Below are positions 33,897-42,878 of a DNA stretch of 64,000 nucleotides, piece after piece (the stretch's first letter is position 1; the number at the start of each line of letters is the position of its first letter). Position numbers and translations under genes: made by a program. This stretch comes from Halomonas litopenaei (GTDB taxonomy: Bacteria > Pseudomonadota > Gammaproteobacteria > Pseudomonadales > Halomonadaceae): the NCBI RefSeq assembly GCF_017303055.1, contig NZ_JAEKJT010000001.1, positions 826,332 through 890,331 on the forward strand, written 5' to 3'. The notes beneath the pieces are model-generated. The model ran no database searches. It saw only the letters and a program-made list of their open reading frames with translations, and was not told the DNA's origin.

Positions 33897-35767
33897 CCTT
33901 TCGCCAGCGTCGTCCTTTCCCGGGACTCTTGCGCTCGCGCCAGAGCGGCACGGGGGTCTCGGGGATAGTAGCGTTCGGGCTGACGGGCCACATGGGGGAA
34001 GAACCGGGTATCCTTGTACGGCATCTTCATGAATCCTGAGATGCCCAACCCTTCTATCAGTTTCACCGCATCCACAATATCTTCCAGACAGTCCCTGAAC
34101 TGCTGCTCTCTCGACGGATCCAGCAATCGGTAGTGATGATGAATTTTCAGGTGTGAAGGCAGCACCTCGAAGATGATCATTCCGGTGTGATGAATATCAT
34201 TGAGCGCCTGCAGCGAACTGATGATGGCGTCGGGTAACACCAGTAGCTCTTCAGGATCGGGACCATCTTCAAAGTAGCTGTGCAGGCGAGAGCGATCCTC
34301 CAGCTCAGGGACGGCACTGACCTCGTAGGACAGGGCAAGCCCCGGGTCCACCACGAAAGGATGTTCGGGAGAGCTGCGTTCCAGATGCAAGGTGTCTCTT
34401 GCGTTGAACAGACAGCTTTTAAAGATGCCCCGGCGGTGTATCGCGCGCGCCAGCGTGACCATGTTGTTGACGGCGGCCACGAACGCCACTTTCACCTGCG
34501 GGTCATGTACGTTCAGCGACGAGTCGATGTAGACGCCATCCGCTTCCCAACGAACGGCGAGTCCTCCCACGACAGGGTATTTGCCCAGCCGGCTGACCGC
34601 TGCCAGAAACGCCTTCTCTGTCTCCCCCATGCCCTGCATGAAATTACGGTAGTAGCGGTCAAGCTGGACGTCGTTGACGTCGGCCAAGGTCTCCTCGACC
34701 CCCTCTTCCCGCAGAAAGGCCTTGCGTGAGCTGTAGACCACCGTGTCAATCTCCCGTCGGGCGGGACGACTCCACACCGGCACCAGCGGTGATTCCTGTG
34801 GCAAAGGGAGCTCCAGCATGACCAGGCGTCCCATCCGCGGCATCTCGGCGATAAAGTGATCACCCGCCTTGAGCCTGACCTCTGGGTCAGGGTCGAGCAT
34901 GCCATCCAGGGTCCTGGCAAACTCCATCGGAAGACCCAACGAGGTCGCCGGAATAGCGCGATGACCAAACCGGCAGGATTGTGCGGACGCCAGCGCATAC
35001 AGGGTCCCGGCGGCGCCCTGCTCGTCAAATCGCGGCGATGACAGGGCACCTCCCAGCTGCTCTTCACCGATGAAGTAGACGTCGCCTAGACGGGCATTGG
35101 TCTGCTGCAGGTTGTCTGACATCAGTTCCATCACATTGGCGCTGACAAACTGGCGTCGGGCATCCAGCTGAGCAAAGACCGAAGAGCCCCAGTCGATCAG
35201 CGCCACCGTCTCGTCGCGGGCATCGAAGACCAGGTTGGAGGGTTTGATATCGCCATGCACGACTGGCCGCCGTGGCGCCCCCGCGGGAGATGTCTCCCGT
35301 CGCAGCTCACGCAGGATATCGGCCAGCTGAGTGGCAATCCGTATCACCAGACGCGGCGACAGGCGCCCATGTTGCAGCGAGACTTCTTCGAGATTGATAC
35401 CTGGTGCACGTTCCATCACCAGGATGGGCTGATGACGCACCCGCTGATAGGCCACCAGGGCAGGCACTCGGGGATGGACCACCTGCTCAAGCATGAAGGC
35501 TTCTTCCTCCAGCCTGTCCTGCAGGTGCTGGGGCAAGGTTACCCGGGTGAACTTGAAGACGTAGTGGTGCTGTTCGGCGCTGATGCCGGCGAAGACAAAC
35601 CCGTAGGCCCCCTTGCCGATCAGCTCGATCTGTCGATAGCCCAGCTGCTCCAGCTGCTGCTGACACAGCGCGACCCATTCCTTCAGCTTGCGTGCATCGT
35701 CCTGACTCAACAGGTAGATGGACTGATCTTCCGGAATGTAGAACTGCTGCAACGGTGCTGGGGCCAT
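33863..35767 (-). CDS. Hanks-type protein kinase with large unassigned C-terminal region
   Basis: A 634-residue cytosolic protein. Residues 45-310 form a eukaryotic-like kinase: glycine loop IGKGAYGFVF (51-58), ATP-binding Lys72 (VFKF), a helix-C Glu in EEEAFMLEQ, catalytic loop HGDIKPSN (Asp173, Lys175, Asn178) and metal-binding DWG (192-194, in place of DFG). All catalytic residues are present. Residues ~320-634 have no membrane segment and match no domain I recognise; they include conserved-looking blocks such as GGLAVRWEADGVYIDSS and GISGFMKMPYKDTRFFPH. No phosphatase or FHA gene is adjacent. GGAGGAA before the ATG supports the start. The substrate is unknown. Confidence 0.82.
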   Translation of the reverse strand: MAPAPLQQFYIPEDQSIYLLSQDDARKLKEWVALCQQQLEQLGYRQIELIGKGAYGFVFAGISAEQHHYVFKFTRVTLPQHLQDRLEEEAFMLEQVVHPRVPALVAYQRVRHQPILVMERAPGINLEEVSLQHGRLSPRLVIRIATQLADILRELRRETSPAGAPRRPVVHGDIKPSNLVFDARDETVALIDWGSSVFAQLDARRQFVSANVMELMSDNLQQTNARLGDVYFIGEEQLGGALSSPRFDEQGAAGTLYALASAQSCRFGHRAIPATSLGLPMEFARTLDGMLDPDPEVRLKAGDHFIAEMPRMGRLVMLELPLPQESPLVPVWSRPARREIDTVVYSSRKAFLREEGVEETLADVNDVQLDRYYRNFMQGMGETEKAFLAAVSRLGKYPVVGGLAVRWEADGVYIDSSLNVHDPQVKVAFVAAVNNMVTLARAIHRRGIFKSCLFNARDTLHLERSSPEHPFVVDPGLALSYEVSAVPELEDRSRLHSYFEDGPDPEELLVLPDAIISSLQALNDIHHTGMIIFEVLPSHLKIHHHYRLLDPSREQQFRDCLEDIVDAVKLIEGLGISGFMKMPYKDTRFFPHVARQPERYYPRDPRAALARAQESRERTTLAKGQAPSPLSRSS

Positions 35768-35841
35768 GGTGCTTCCTCCACCCTACCCCAGGCGCCAGAC
35801 GCGCCTCACGCCTGGCCCCAGGTAGCCTACAGTGAACCTGA

Positions 35842-37500
35842 TCAGGCCAGGTGCAGCAACATGCTTTCAGGGTCTTCAAGATACCCCTTCCAGGCGTTGC
35901 AGAAGCGTGCAATGGTGCCACCGTCAAGCAGGCGATGGTCGCCCGCCCAGGTCGCCGTCATGATGGCGCGCCGCGTCACATTACCCGCGGCATCAAAACG
36001 CGGTAGCCACTGGGTCTTGCCGATGGCAACAATCGCAGACTCGGGTACGTTGATGATAGGCGCCGCATAGGTGCCCCCGATCGCGCCAATGTTGGAGATA
36101 CTGATGGTCCCGCCCTTGAGATCTGACGCGGACACGCGCCCTTCCCGCGCCGCGGAGGTAAGTCGCTGTACCTCACCGGCAATCTCGAGCAGCGTCAGGC
36201 GTTCACAGCCCTTGATGTTCGGTACCATCAAGCCGGCCTTGCCATCTACCGCCATGCCCACATTGCACTGGCTGGGGTAAAGAATCTGGGTGACCTGATC
36301 ATCAAGTCTCGCCTGCACAATCGGGTAGTCCTTCAATGCCAGCGCCAGCGCCTTGATGAAGAATGGCATCACTGTCAGCCGTATCTCTTGCTTCTCCGCG
36401 ACAGGTTTCAACCTCTCACGCAGCGCCAGAAGCTCGGTGACATCGATCTCCTCCCCATACTGAAAATGGGGAACCGTGCTGGCCGCCGTGACCATCTGCT
36501 TTGCCATGGCTGCACGCACGCCGCGCAATGGCTCGCTGCGCTCCACCGCCGACGACTCAGAGCGGTCCGCTTGGACGGGCTGATTCGAGGCGTCACGGTG
36601 TTGCTTGTCGTCCACCTGCTGCCCCTGCTCCAGGAAGGCCAGTACATCATGCTTGAGCACCCGACCGTCGCGACCACTGCCTGGCACCTCTTCCAGACGA
36701 AGTTGGTGCTCCCGCACCAGCCTGCGCACTGCCGGACTGGCCGGCACTCGGCCGAAGGCTCCGCGCCCAGCACCCCGCGCTTCATGAGCGCGCTGCTCGC
36801 GAGTGGCCGCGCCAGCGATGGTTGCTGATGCGCTCGATCCCTCAGCGGTGGGCCGGGACTCGGCGCTGTCAGCGGGAGCTGCCTGCGCGGCTGGCCCAGC
36901 AGGCCCTTCTTCCACGCCATCGGCAAGATACCCGAACAGCGGCGCATGTACCTTCGCCATGTCGCCCTTCTCTGCATACAGCGCCTCGACCACACCGTCC
37001 TCGGGGGCGGTGATCTCGACCATGGCCTTGTCGGTCATGACGTCGACCAGGCGCTGGTCTTCACAGATCGAGTCACCGACGGCCACGTGCCATTCGACCA
37101 CCTCACATTCGACGATGCCCTCACCAATGTCCGGCAGCACAAAGTCCACCCGGCGTCTGTTCGACGCTGTGGCAGCAGGCGCAGTCTCTGCGGAGCAGGC
37201 CGCGTCCTGCTGTCCATTGAGCGCATCGCCACCCGCCTCGTCGGCATCGCCAGCAGCAGCCTCCGAGTCACCCTGATAGGCAAACAGCGGGGCATGAACA
37301 CGCGCCATTTCCCCTTTTGCCACATGCAGGCGAGTGACCACGCCAGCCTCGGGAGCGGTAATCTCCACCAGCGCCTTGTCGGTCATGACCTCGACGACCG
37401 GCTGATCCTCTTCGATGCGATCGCCCTCGGCGATCTTCCACTCCATGACCTCACACTCGACGATCCCTTCGCCGATGTCAGGAAGCTTGAATTCCGTCAT
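35842..37500 (-). CDS. bkdB: Branched-chain 2-oxoacid dehydrogenase E2 (acyltransferase)
   Basis: A 552-residue core subunit of a 2-oxoacid dehydrogenase complex. Two lipoyl domains carry the modified lysines in MTDKA (Lys42 and Lys158). Alanine/glutamate-rich linkers lead to a peripheral-subunit-binding domain (about 255-295, VPASPAVRRLVREHQLRLEEVPGSGRDGRVLKHDV). The catalytic domain ends with GDHRLLDGG, the active-site His/Asp motif. The DIGEGIVECEVxEW lipoyl opening is typical of branched-chain (Bkd) or related E2 rather than pyruvate E2. Last of three genes, 23 bp after E1beta. No E3 gene follows, so the complex must borrow a lipoamide dehydrogenase encoded elsewhere. Confidence 0.88.
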   Translation of the reverse strand: MTEFKLPDIGEGIVECEVMEWKIAEGDRIEEDQPVVEVMTDKALVEITAPEAGVVTRLHVAKGEMARVHAPLFAYQGDSEAAAGDADEAGGDALNGQQDAACSAETAPAATASNRRRVDFVLPDIGEGIVECEVVEWHVAVGDSICEDQRLVDVMTDKAMVEITAPEDGVVEALYAEKGDMAKVHAPLFGYLADGVEEGPAGPAAQAAPADSAESRPTAEGSSASATIAGAATREQRAHEARGAGRGAFGRVPASPAVRRLVREHQLRLEEVPGSGRDGRVLKHDVLAFLEQGQQVDDKQHRDASNQPVQADRSESSAVERSEPLRGVRAAMAKQMVTAASTVPHFQYGEEIDVTELLALRERLKPVAEKQEIRLTVMPFFIKALALALKDYPIVQARLDDQVTQILYPSQCNVGMAVDGKAGLMVPNIKGCERLTLLEIAGEVQRLTSAAREGRVSASDLKGGTISISNIGAIGGTYAAPIINVPESAIVAIGKTQWLPRFDAAGNVTRRAIMTATWAGDHRLLDGGTIARFCNAWKGYLEDPESMLLHLA

Positions 37501-37523
37501 TTCGTGACTCTCCCGGCGCCGTC

Positions 37524-38501
37524 TCAGTAGTGGAGTGAGGCGGTGATGGCTTCATAGATCTTCAAGTGATCGGGCAGGTACTCTTTCTCCAGGATCAGCG
37601 GAAATGGCGTATCCAGCCCGGTCACCCGTCGAATCGGCGACTCCAGATAGAGGAAGCAGCGCTCCTGGATCGTCGCCGCAATCTCGCCGGCGAAACCACC
37701 GGTGCGAGGCGCCTCATGGGTAATCACCAGCCGGCCGGTCTTGAGCACGGATTCGACCACCGTGTCCTCATCCCAGGGAAGAATGGTGCGCAGGTCAATG
37801 ACCTCACAGGAGATGCCTTCCTTCTCTGCCATCTCGACCGCACGCTCGATGACCTCCATCTGGGCGCCCCAGCCCAGCACTGTGACGTCGGCTCCCTCCT
37901 TGATTACCTCAGCCTCCCCGATAGGCAGCTGATAATCGCCTTCAGGCACGTCACCGGTCGAGGCGCGATACAGGCGCTTGGGCTCGAAGAACAGCACAGG
38001 ATCCGGATCCCGGATCGCAGCCAGCAGCAGTCCCTTGGCCTCATAGGGATTACGGGGTACGACAATCTTTAACCCCGGGGTGTGGGCGAAATAAGCCTCA
38101 GGGGACTGGGAGTGATAGAGCCCGCCTGAAATGCCGCCGCCGTAGGGAGTCCGAATGGTCATCCCACCGACATTGAACAGGTCCCCTGAACGAAAGCGAA
38201 ACTTGGCCGTTTCATTCACTATCTGGTCGAACGCCGGAAAGATGTAGTCGGCGAACTGGATTTCGGCCACTGGCACCGAGCCCTGGGCAGCGAGACCGTT
38301 GGCAAAGCCGATAATCCCCTGCTCGACCAGCGGGGTGTTGAAGCAGCGCGCCTTGCCGTACTTTTCCTGCAAATGACTGGTGGCACGGAAGACCCCGCCA
38401 AAGCCTCCCACGTCCTCGCCGAAGCACAACACGTTGTCGTCTTCGGCCATGGCAATGTCGAGTGCCTGGTTGATGGCCTGCAGCATGTTGATGGTAGGCA
38501 T
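37524..38501 (-). CDS. bkdA2: 2-oxoacid dehydrogenase E1 beta subunit
   Basis: A 325-residue transketolase-like subunit. Typical blocks are [62 protein letters not shown] and [43 protein letters not shown], with the HSQSPE loop of the family. C-terminal VTGLDTPFP precedes the end. It pairs with E1alpha to decarboxylate branched-chain 2-oxoacids (from Val, Leu, Ile) and acylate lipoyl-E2. The start at 38501 has GGGAGGAG upstream and begins immediately after the E1alpha stop; a longer frame would overlap it. Confidence 0.9.
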   Translation of the reverse strand: MPTINMLQAINQALDIAMAEDDNVLCFGEDVGGFGGVFRATSHLQEKYGKARCFNTPLVEQGIIGFANGLAAQGSVPVAEIQFADYIFPAFDQIVNETAKFRFRSGDLFNVGGMTIRTPYGGGISGGLYHSQSPEAYFAHTPGLKIVVPRNPYEAKGLLLAAIRDPDPVLFFEPKRLYRASTGDVPEGDYQLPIGEAEVIKEGADVTVLGWGAQMEVIERAVEMAEKEGISCEVIDLRTILPWDEDTVVESVLKTGRLVITHEAPRTGGFAGEIAATIQERCFLYLESPIRRVTGLDTPFPLILEKEYLPDHLKIYEAITASLHY

Positions 38502-38502
38502 G

Positions 38503-39711
38503 TCAGTCTCCTCCCTGGCTGTCATCATCCTGGCCTAACGCAGGATCCAGGGAACGTGCTCCCCGGGGGTACGCATCGGGATAGCGACGGACGTGCCGCT
38601 TCAACTCATCAAGCTGACGCTGCAAGGCAGGCGTCACATCGGCATATACATCGGTGACCATCGAGTCGATGGGAGGTGGCGGCCGCTTCTCGGCGCGCTT
38701 CATGGTGTCGAGCACCTCACGCCGCAGTTCGTCCTGCAGCGCCTTCTCCTGCTCTTCGTCCCACCAGCCCTGGGCTTCGAGCCACAGCTGCATGCGACGG
38801 ATAGGATCCTTGGCGCGCCAGGCGTCCTCTTCCTTGCGCGAGCGGTAGCCGGAGGGATCATCCGAAGAACTGTGGGCCGCCAGACGGTAGGTCATGGCTT
38901 CGATCAATACCGGCTTGTTGTCTTCCACCGCGATCTTTCTGGCCAGCTCGGTAGCCCGGTAGACCGCCAGCACATCATTGCCATCGACCCGGATCACATG
39001 CATGCGATAACCCAGCGCACGAGGTGCCACCCCATCGGCGGCAAACTGTTCGACGGATGGGGTAGAGATGGCATAGCCGTTATTGCGGCAAAAGAAGATG
39101 ACCGGCGCTTCATGCACTGCAGCCATGTTGAGGGCTGCGTGGAAGTCGCCCTCTGACGCGGCACCCTCACCAAAATAGACAATGGTGCACAGGCCATCGC
39201 CGGCCAACTTTTGCCCATAGGCAAAACCCGTGGCTTGGGGGATCTGAGTCGCCAGCGGCGACGAGATGGTCATGTAGTGCAGCTTGCGCGACCCATAGTG
39301 GATCGGCATCTGGCGTCCCTTGCCATAGTCCAGCTCGTTACCGAACAGCTGATTCATGAACTCATCAAAACTGAACCCTCGGTACATCAGAGCGCCCTGC
39401 TCGCGGTACTGGGCCATGATCATGTCGGCGTCATCCAGGGCCGCGGCGCTGCCGATGACAGCGGCTTCTTCCCCGGTGCATTGCATGTAGAAGCTGAGGC
39501 GTCCCTGGCGCTGAGCTGCCAACATACGCTCGTCCAGAACCCGCGTGGCCAGCATGGCACGATAGATACGCAATGCCTGGTCACGCTCCAGTGCCGGGCC
39601 TTCGGCGCCGTCGTACAGGGTGCCGTCCTGAGAAAGAACGGCATAGGTCGCAATCGAGTATTCGTCGCCAGCCAGGAAGTCCGGGCTGTGCGTTTGTGCG
39701 GTCGTTGTCAT
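38503..39711 (-). CDS. bkdA1: 2-oxoacid dehydrogenase E1 alpha subunit
   Basis: A 402-residue thiamine-diphosphate-binding subunit. The ThDP/Mg2+ motif runs from [31 protein letters not shown] to [62 protein letters not shown] and the phosphorylation-loop-like [21 protein letters not shown] match branched-chain E1alpha. First gene of the operon, directly followed by E1beta. AAAGGAA lies about 8 nt before the ATG. A palindrome matching the LiuR operator pattern lies about 92 bp upstream, so expression is probably tied to branched-chain amino acid catabolism. Confidence 0.9.
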   Translation of the reverse strand: MTTTAQTHSPDFLAGDEYSIATYAVLSQDGTLYDGAEGPALERDQALRIYRAMLATRVLDERMLAAQRQGRLSFYMQCTGEEAAVIGSAAALDDADMIMAQYREQGALMYRGFSFDEFMNQLFGNELDYGKGRQMPIHYGSRKLHYMTISSPLATQIPQATGFAYGQKLAGDGLCTIVYFGEGAASEGDFHAALNMAAVHEAPVIFFCRNNGYAISTPSVEQFAADGVAPRALGYRMHVIRVDGNDVLAVYRATELARKIAVEDNKPVLIEAMTYRLAAHSSSDDPSGYRSRKEEDAWRAKDPIRRMQLWLEAQGWWDEEQEKALQDELRREVLDTMKRAEKRPPPPIDSMVTDVYADVTPALQRQLDELKRHVRRYPDAYPRGARSLDPALGQDDDSQGGD

Positions 39712-39802
39712 CGCGCTGTTCCTTTGCCCCTTATGGGGGCAGTGTTGTCGTTATTTCTTCCCCCTACCAGGGGATCGCCCATAGTGGGGTCAACGCACGT
39801 TG

Positions 39803-39818
39803 TTGACGTTAACGTAAA
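39803..39818 (-). promoter_or_regulatory. LiuR-like operator upstream of the bkd operon
   Basis: TTGACGTTAACGTAAA (plus strand) is a near-perfect dyad centred on TTAA; in the direction of the bkd genes it reads TTTACGTTAACGTCAA. This resembles the motif described for the MerR-family regulator LiuR, which controls leucine/isovalerate and branched-chain 2-oxoacid catabolism in Proteobacteria. It is about 92 bp from the E1alpha start. The call is based on motif memory, not a matrix search. Confidence 0.6.
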
Positions 39819-39949
39819 CTGATTCACGTGACTAGCCACGACTTTGGTCGAAAATCTAGGCGATAACAGCGGTCGCTAGCGTGATAGCCAGAACATCATG
39901 CTGGTAACCACCCAACCTTCAGCAATAGCTCCGGCAGCCTACGAACAGA

Positions 39950-39989
39950 CGCACCGTCCAAATAGCCTGCAAGGCAGGCCGTCGGTGCG
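39950..39989 (-). terminator. Two-tiered hairpin after yehW
   Basis: The outer arms CGCACCG / CGGTGCG (39950-39956 and 39983-39989) enclose an inner stem GCCTGC / GCAGGC with a short loop. No long T run follows on the minus strand. It is possibly the 3' end structure of the yehW transcript. Confidence 0.4.
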
Positions 39990-40046
39990 CCAGCGGGAGA
40001 AGAAGAACTTCGAACGGTAGGGAGACGTCTAACGAGCGTAGAGCGT

Positions 40047-40772
40047 CTAACGCGAGGAAAGTCGTGCGAACACGCTATCGACTGCCAACGCCAGCAGTGC
40101 GATCAACAAGGCACCCTGCACGATGTAAGCCGTATTGCCGTTCACGATGCCAGAGATGATGGGATCACCGAGGTTGCTCGAACCGACCGTGGCTCCCAGG
40201 GCTGCCGTCGCGATATTGATCGTCACGGAGGTGCGAATACCCGCCAGGATGACCGGCGCAGCCAGCGGAAGCTCCACCTGGCGTAGGATTTGGCCGCCGG
40301 TCATGCCCATCCCCCGGGCCGCCTCCAGTACCGAAGGTGAGATACCCTCGATACCGGCCAGGGTGTTACGCACGATGGGCAACAGACCGTAAAGCAACAG
40401 CGCCACCACGATGGGCAAGGTGCCAAAGCCAAGTACCGGTACCGCCAGCGCCAGCACCGCTACGGGGGGGAACGTCTGGCCCAGCGATGCCACTTGCGCG
40501 ACCAGTGGCAGGAACTCTCGCCCAGCCGGGCGGGTCACGGCAATCGCGCCTAGCACGCCCAACAGCGTGGCCAACGCAGCTGCGATGGTCACCACCAACA
40601 AATGACGGCCCAGCAGGACGAGAAAGTCCACCCGAGCGTAAACCACGTCTCGGCTGTCGGGCTCAAGCCAACGAAAGACGGGTTCGAACAAGGACATGGC
40701 CAGACATCCGACCAGCAATAGCGCGCACCATACGAAAGGCATCAGCCAACGTCGTGTCAGGACATCAGTCAT
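40047..40772 (-). CDS. yehW: Osmoprotectant ABC transporter permease YehW
   Basis: A 241-residue inner-membrane permease, like E. coli YehW (243 aa). Five to six helices (e.g. PFVWCALLLVGCLAMSLF, HLLVVTIAAALATLLGVLGAIAV) surround the EAA-type loop EAARGMGMTGGQILRQVELPLAAPVILAGIRTSV. The start at 40772 overlaps the end of yehX by 8 bp and has GGGAG about 10 nt upstream; the open frame reaching 41081 only shadows yehX. With YehX, YehY and OsmF it forms a glycine-betaine-class (low-affinity) importer. Last gene of the operon. Confidence 0.92.
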   Translation of the reverse strand: MTDVLTRRWLMPFVWCALLLVGCLAMSLFEPVFRWLEPDSRDVVYARVDFLVLLGRHLLVVTIAAALATLLGVLGAIAVTRPAGREFLPLVAQVASLGQTFPPVAVLALAVPVLGFGTLPIVVALLLYGLLPIVRNTLAGIEGISPSVLEAARGMGMTGGQILRQVELPLAAPVILAGIRTSVTINIATAALGATVGSSNLGDPIISGIVNGNTAYIVQGALLIALLALAVDSVFARLSSR

Positions 40773-41709
40773 TGACGCGGGCTCCCACCAGGCGTCGGAA
40801 GTTAAGCTCACCGATCGGGATGTCGTCGTCATCGACAACCGCCAGCCGCTCGACTCGCCGCCACAGCATGACCGACAGTGCCTCGCGAAGCGAAGCGGTC
40901 TGATCGATGCGTTCACGAGCCACTCCACCTGCCCCAAGGGGCACCATTCGCTCGCTGACCGGCAACAGCGCAGCCTCTTTGAGACCTCGATCTTCCCCAC
41001 CCAACAGCGAAGCGACAAAGTCATTGGCAGGCTCGCGCAGTAGCTGCAGCGGATGGCCCTGCTGAACGATGCGACCTTCATGCATCACCACCAGGCGATC
41101 CGCCAGCCGCAGCGCCTCATCCATATCGTGAGTCACGAAGACAATGGTCTTGCCCAGCCGCGCCTGGAGATCCCGCAGCTCCAGCTGCAGTGTCTCCCTG
41201 GTGATCGGATCCAGGGCGCCAAAGGGTTCGTCCATCAGCAGAATGTCCGGGTCCGCTGCCAATGCCCTGGCCACGCCCACTCGCTGAGCCTGTCCCCCGG
41301 ACAGCTGGTCTGGATACTTGTCGGCGTAGTCGGCCATGGACAGGCCAAGCAACGACATCAACTCCTCTACCCGAGTATCGATGCGCGACTTCGGCCACTT
41401 GAGCAGACGCGGCACCAGACCAATATTGCGAGCGACCGTCCAGTGAGGAAACAGCCCAGTGCTCTGAATCGCATAGCCAATACGGCGCCTGAGCACGTCC
41501 TCGCGAAAACTGCGAATGGGCTTTTGGTCGATGTGAATCTCACCCTCGCTATGTTCAATCAATCGATTGATCATCTTCAACGTGGTCGACTTACCGCAGC
41601 CTGACGTCCCCACCAGACAGCAAAACTCACCGCCGTCTATTTTCAGCGAAACATCATCGACCGCCACGGTATGATCGAACCGCTTAGTGATATGAATGAG
41701 TTCGATCAT
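40765..41709 (-). CDS. yehX: Osmoprotectant ABC transporter ATP-binding protein YehX
   Basis: A 314-residue ATPase (E. coli YehX 308 aa). Walker A is GTSGCGKST (about 34-42), the signature is LSGGQAQRVGVARAL, and Walker B is ILLMDEPFGALDP with switch His in FVTHDMDEAL. The C-terminus (about 245-314) ends in a CBS-like segment (SLREALSVMLWRRVERLAVVDDDDIPIGELNFRRLV), as in OpuCA/ProV-type proteins, where CBS pairs sense ionic strength. Only about one CBS repeat is recognisable. The start overlaps the yehY stop by 4 bp (ATGA). Confidence 0.93.
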   Translation of the reverse strand: MIELIHITKRFDHTVAVDDVSLKIDGGEFCCLVGTSGCGKSTTLKMINRLIEHSEGEIHIDQKPIRSFREDVLRRRIGYAIQSTGLFPHWTVARNIGLVPRLLKWPKSRIDTRVEELMSLLGLSMADYADKYPDQLSGGQAQRVGVARALAADPDILLMDEPFGALDPITRETLQLELRDLQARLGKTIVFVTHDMDEALRLADRLVVMHEGRIVQQGHPLQLLREPANDFVASLLGGEDRGLKEAALLPVSERMVPLGAGGVARERIDQTASLREALSVMLWRRVERLAVVDDDDIPIGELNFRRLVGARVND

Positions 41710-42863
41710 CGTGTGACTCCCCGACCAAGACGCCGTGAAAGATTACCCAACACACCATCGGCCAGCATGGCCATGACCAGGATGGGAAGTGCTCCGAGCA
41801 GCACCAGGTCCATCGCCGCTTGCCCCAATCCCTGGAAAATAAAACGTCCAAGCCCGCCGGCACCGATCAGCGCAGCCACCGCCGTCAGGCCGATAGCCTG
41901 CACCGTGGTAATCCGCACGCCTTCGAGCAGTACCGGCAGCGCCAATGGCAAGCGCACCTGCCAGAACATCTGCCCTCGACTCATGCCCATGCCTCGTGCC
42001 GCCTCAATCACTCCACGATCGACACCCTCCAGCGCCACAAAGGTATTACGCACCATCGGCAACAGGCTATAGGTCACCAGAGCCACCAAGGCCGGCGCCC
42101 AACCGATGCCACTGATACCGAGCTGATCCAGCCACGGAAAACGCTGCGCGGCCCAGGCCAGGGGCCCTAACAGCAGTCCAAACAGGGCCAGGCTGGGAAT
42201 CGTCTGCATGAAATTGAGCACCCCAAACCCGGCGCGCTGCAGCGCAGGAAGGCGACGCATCAACAGGGCCAGTGCAGCGCCCAATGCCAGGCTAAGCGCC
42301 ACCGTCGCCCCGACCAGCAACAGGTGTTCCCCCACCGCTAGCCAGAAGTCGTCCGCCCGCCCCCGATACTCCTGCCACAGAGCCAGACGATCGAGACCAA
42401 GAGGAAGACATAGCGCGGTGACAACCAGCGGTACGCAGAGGCAAGCAATGTACAACCCTGCAGGCCAGCGCTGGCGAGTCCTCAGATCCAACAGCGCCAG
42501 CAACAGCACGAACAGCGTGCACCAGGATCCTGCCCCGATGCCCAAGCGCGCCTGTGGCAGCTGCGGGTCGACAAGTTGATGAACGCACAGCACTAGCCAT
42601 AACGGCAGGCCCAACAGTGCCAGCAGGACGAGTCCCAGTGAACGCCATCCAGGATCGGGCTGGCGAGCGACCCAGCCCGCCAAGGCCATGGGAAGACTCG
42701 CCAGCACAGCCATCGCCGGCCCCGCCACTTGCCAGGCATAGACAGCGTCACCCGGGACGATGCGGTTGGGAGCGCTGCTGGCCACCGGCAAGCTCCACCA
42801 CGCGAGCAGGCCCAGCGCCATCAACGTCAGCAACACGATATTGCCGCCACGGCGGCTTGCCAC
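41706..42863 (-). CDS. yehY: Osmoprotectant ABC transporter permease YehY
   Basis: A 385-residue permease, the same length as E. coli YehY. The first ~170 residues add several extra hydrophobic helices (LLTLMALGLLAWWSLPVA..., WCTLFVLLLALLDL) before the binding-protein-dependent transport domain with EAARGMGMSRGQMFWQVRLPLALPVLLEGVRITTVQAIGLTAVAALIGAGGLG. This N-terminal extension is the hallmark separating YehY from YehW. It lies 15 bp after osmF and is coupled to yehX. Confidence 0.93.
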   Translation of the reverse strand: MASRRGGNIVLLTLMALGLLAWWSLPVASSAPNRIVPGDAVYAWQVAGPAMAVLASLPMALAGWVARQPDPGWRSLGLVLLALLGLPLWLVLCVHQLVDPQLPQARLGIGAGSWCTLFVLLLALLDLRTRQRWPAGLYIACLCVPLVVTALCLPLGLDRLALWQEYRGRADDFWLAVGEHLLLVGATVALSLALGAALALLMRRLPALQRAGFGVLNFMQTIPSLALFGLLLGPLAWAAQRFPWLDQLGISGIGWAPALVALVTYSLLPMVRNTFVALEGVDRGVIEAARGMGMSRGQMFWQVRLPLALPVLLEGVRITTVQAIGLTAVAALIGAGGLGRFIFQGLGQAAMDLVLLGALPILVMAMLADGVLGNLSRRLGRGVTR

Positions 42864-42878
42864 TGTCGTGATAATGGA

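Larger units (their letters stand above)
39712..40046. other. Intergenic region between yehW and the bkd operon
   Basis: About 335 bp, noncoding. It contains the LiuR-like dyad and the hairpin at 39950-39989 that may end the osmF-yehYXW transcript. No other gene is supported. Confidence 0.5.
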
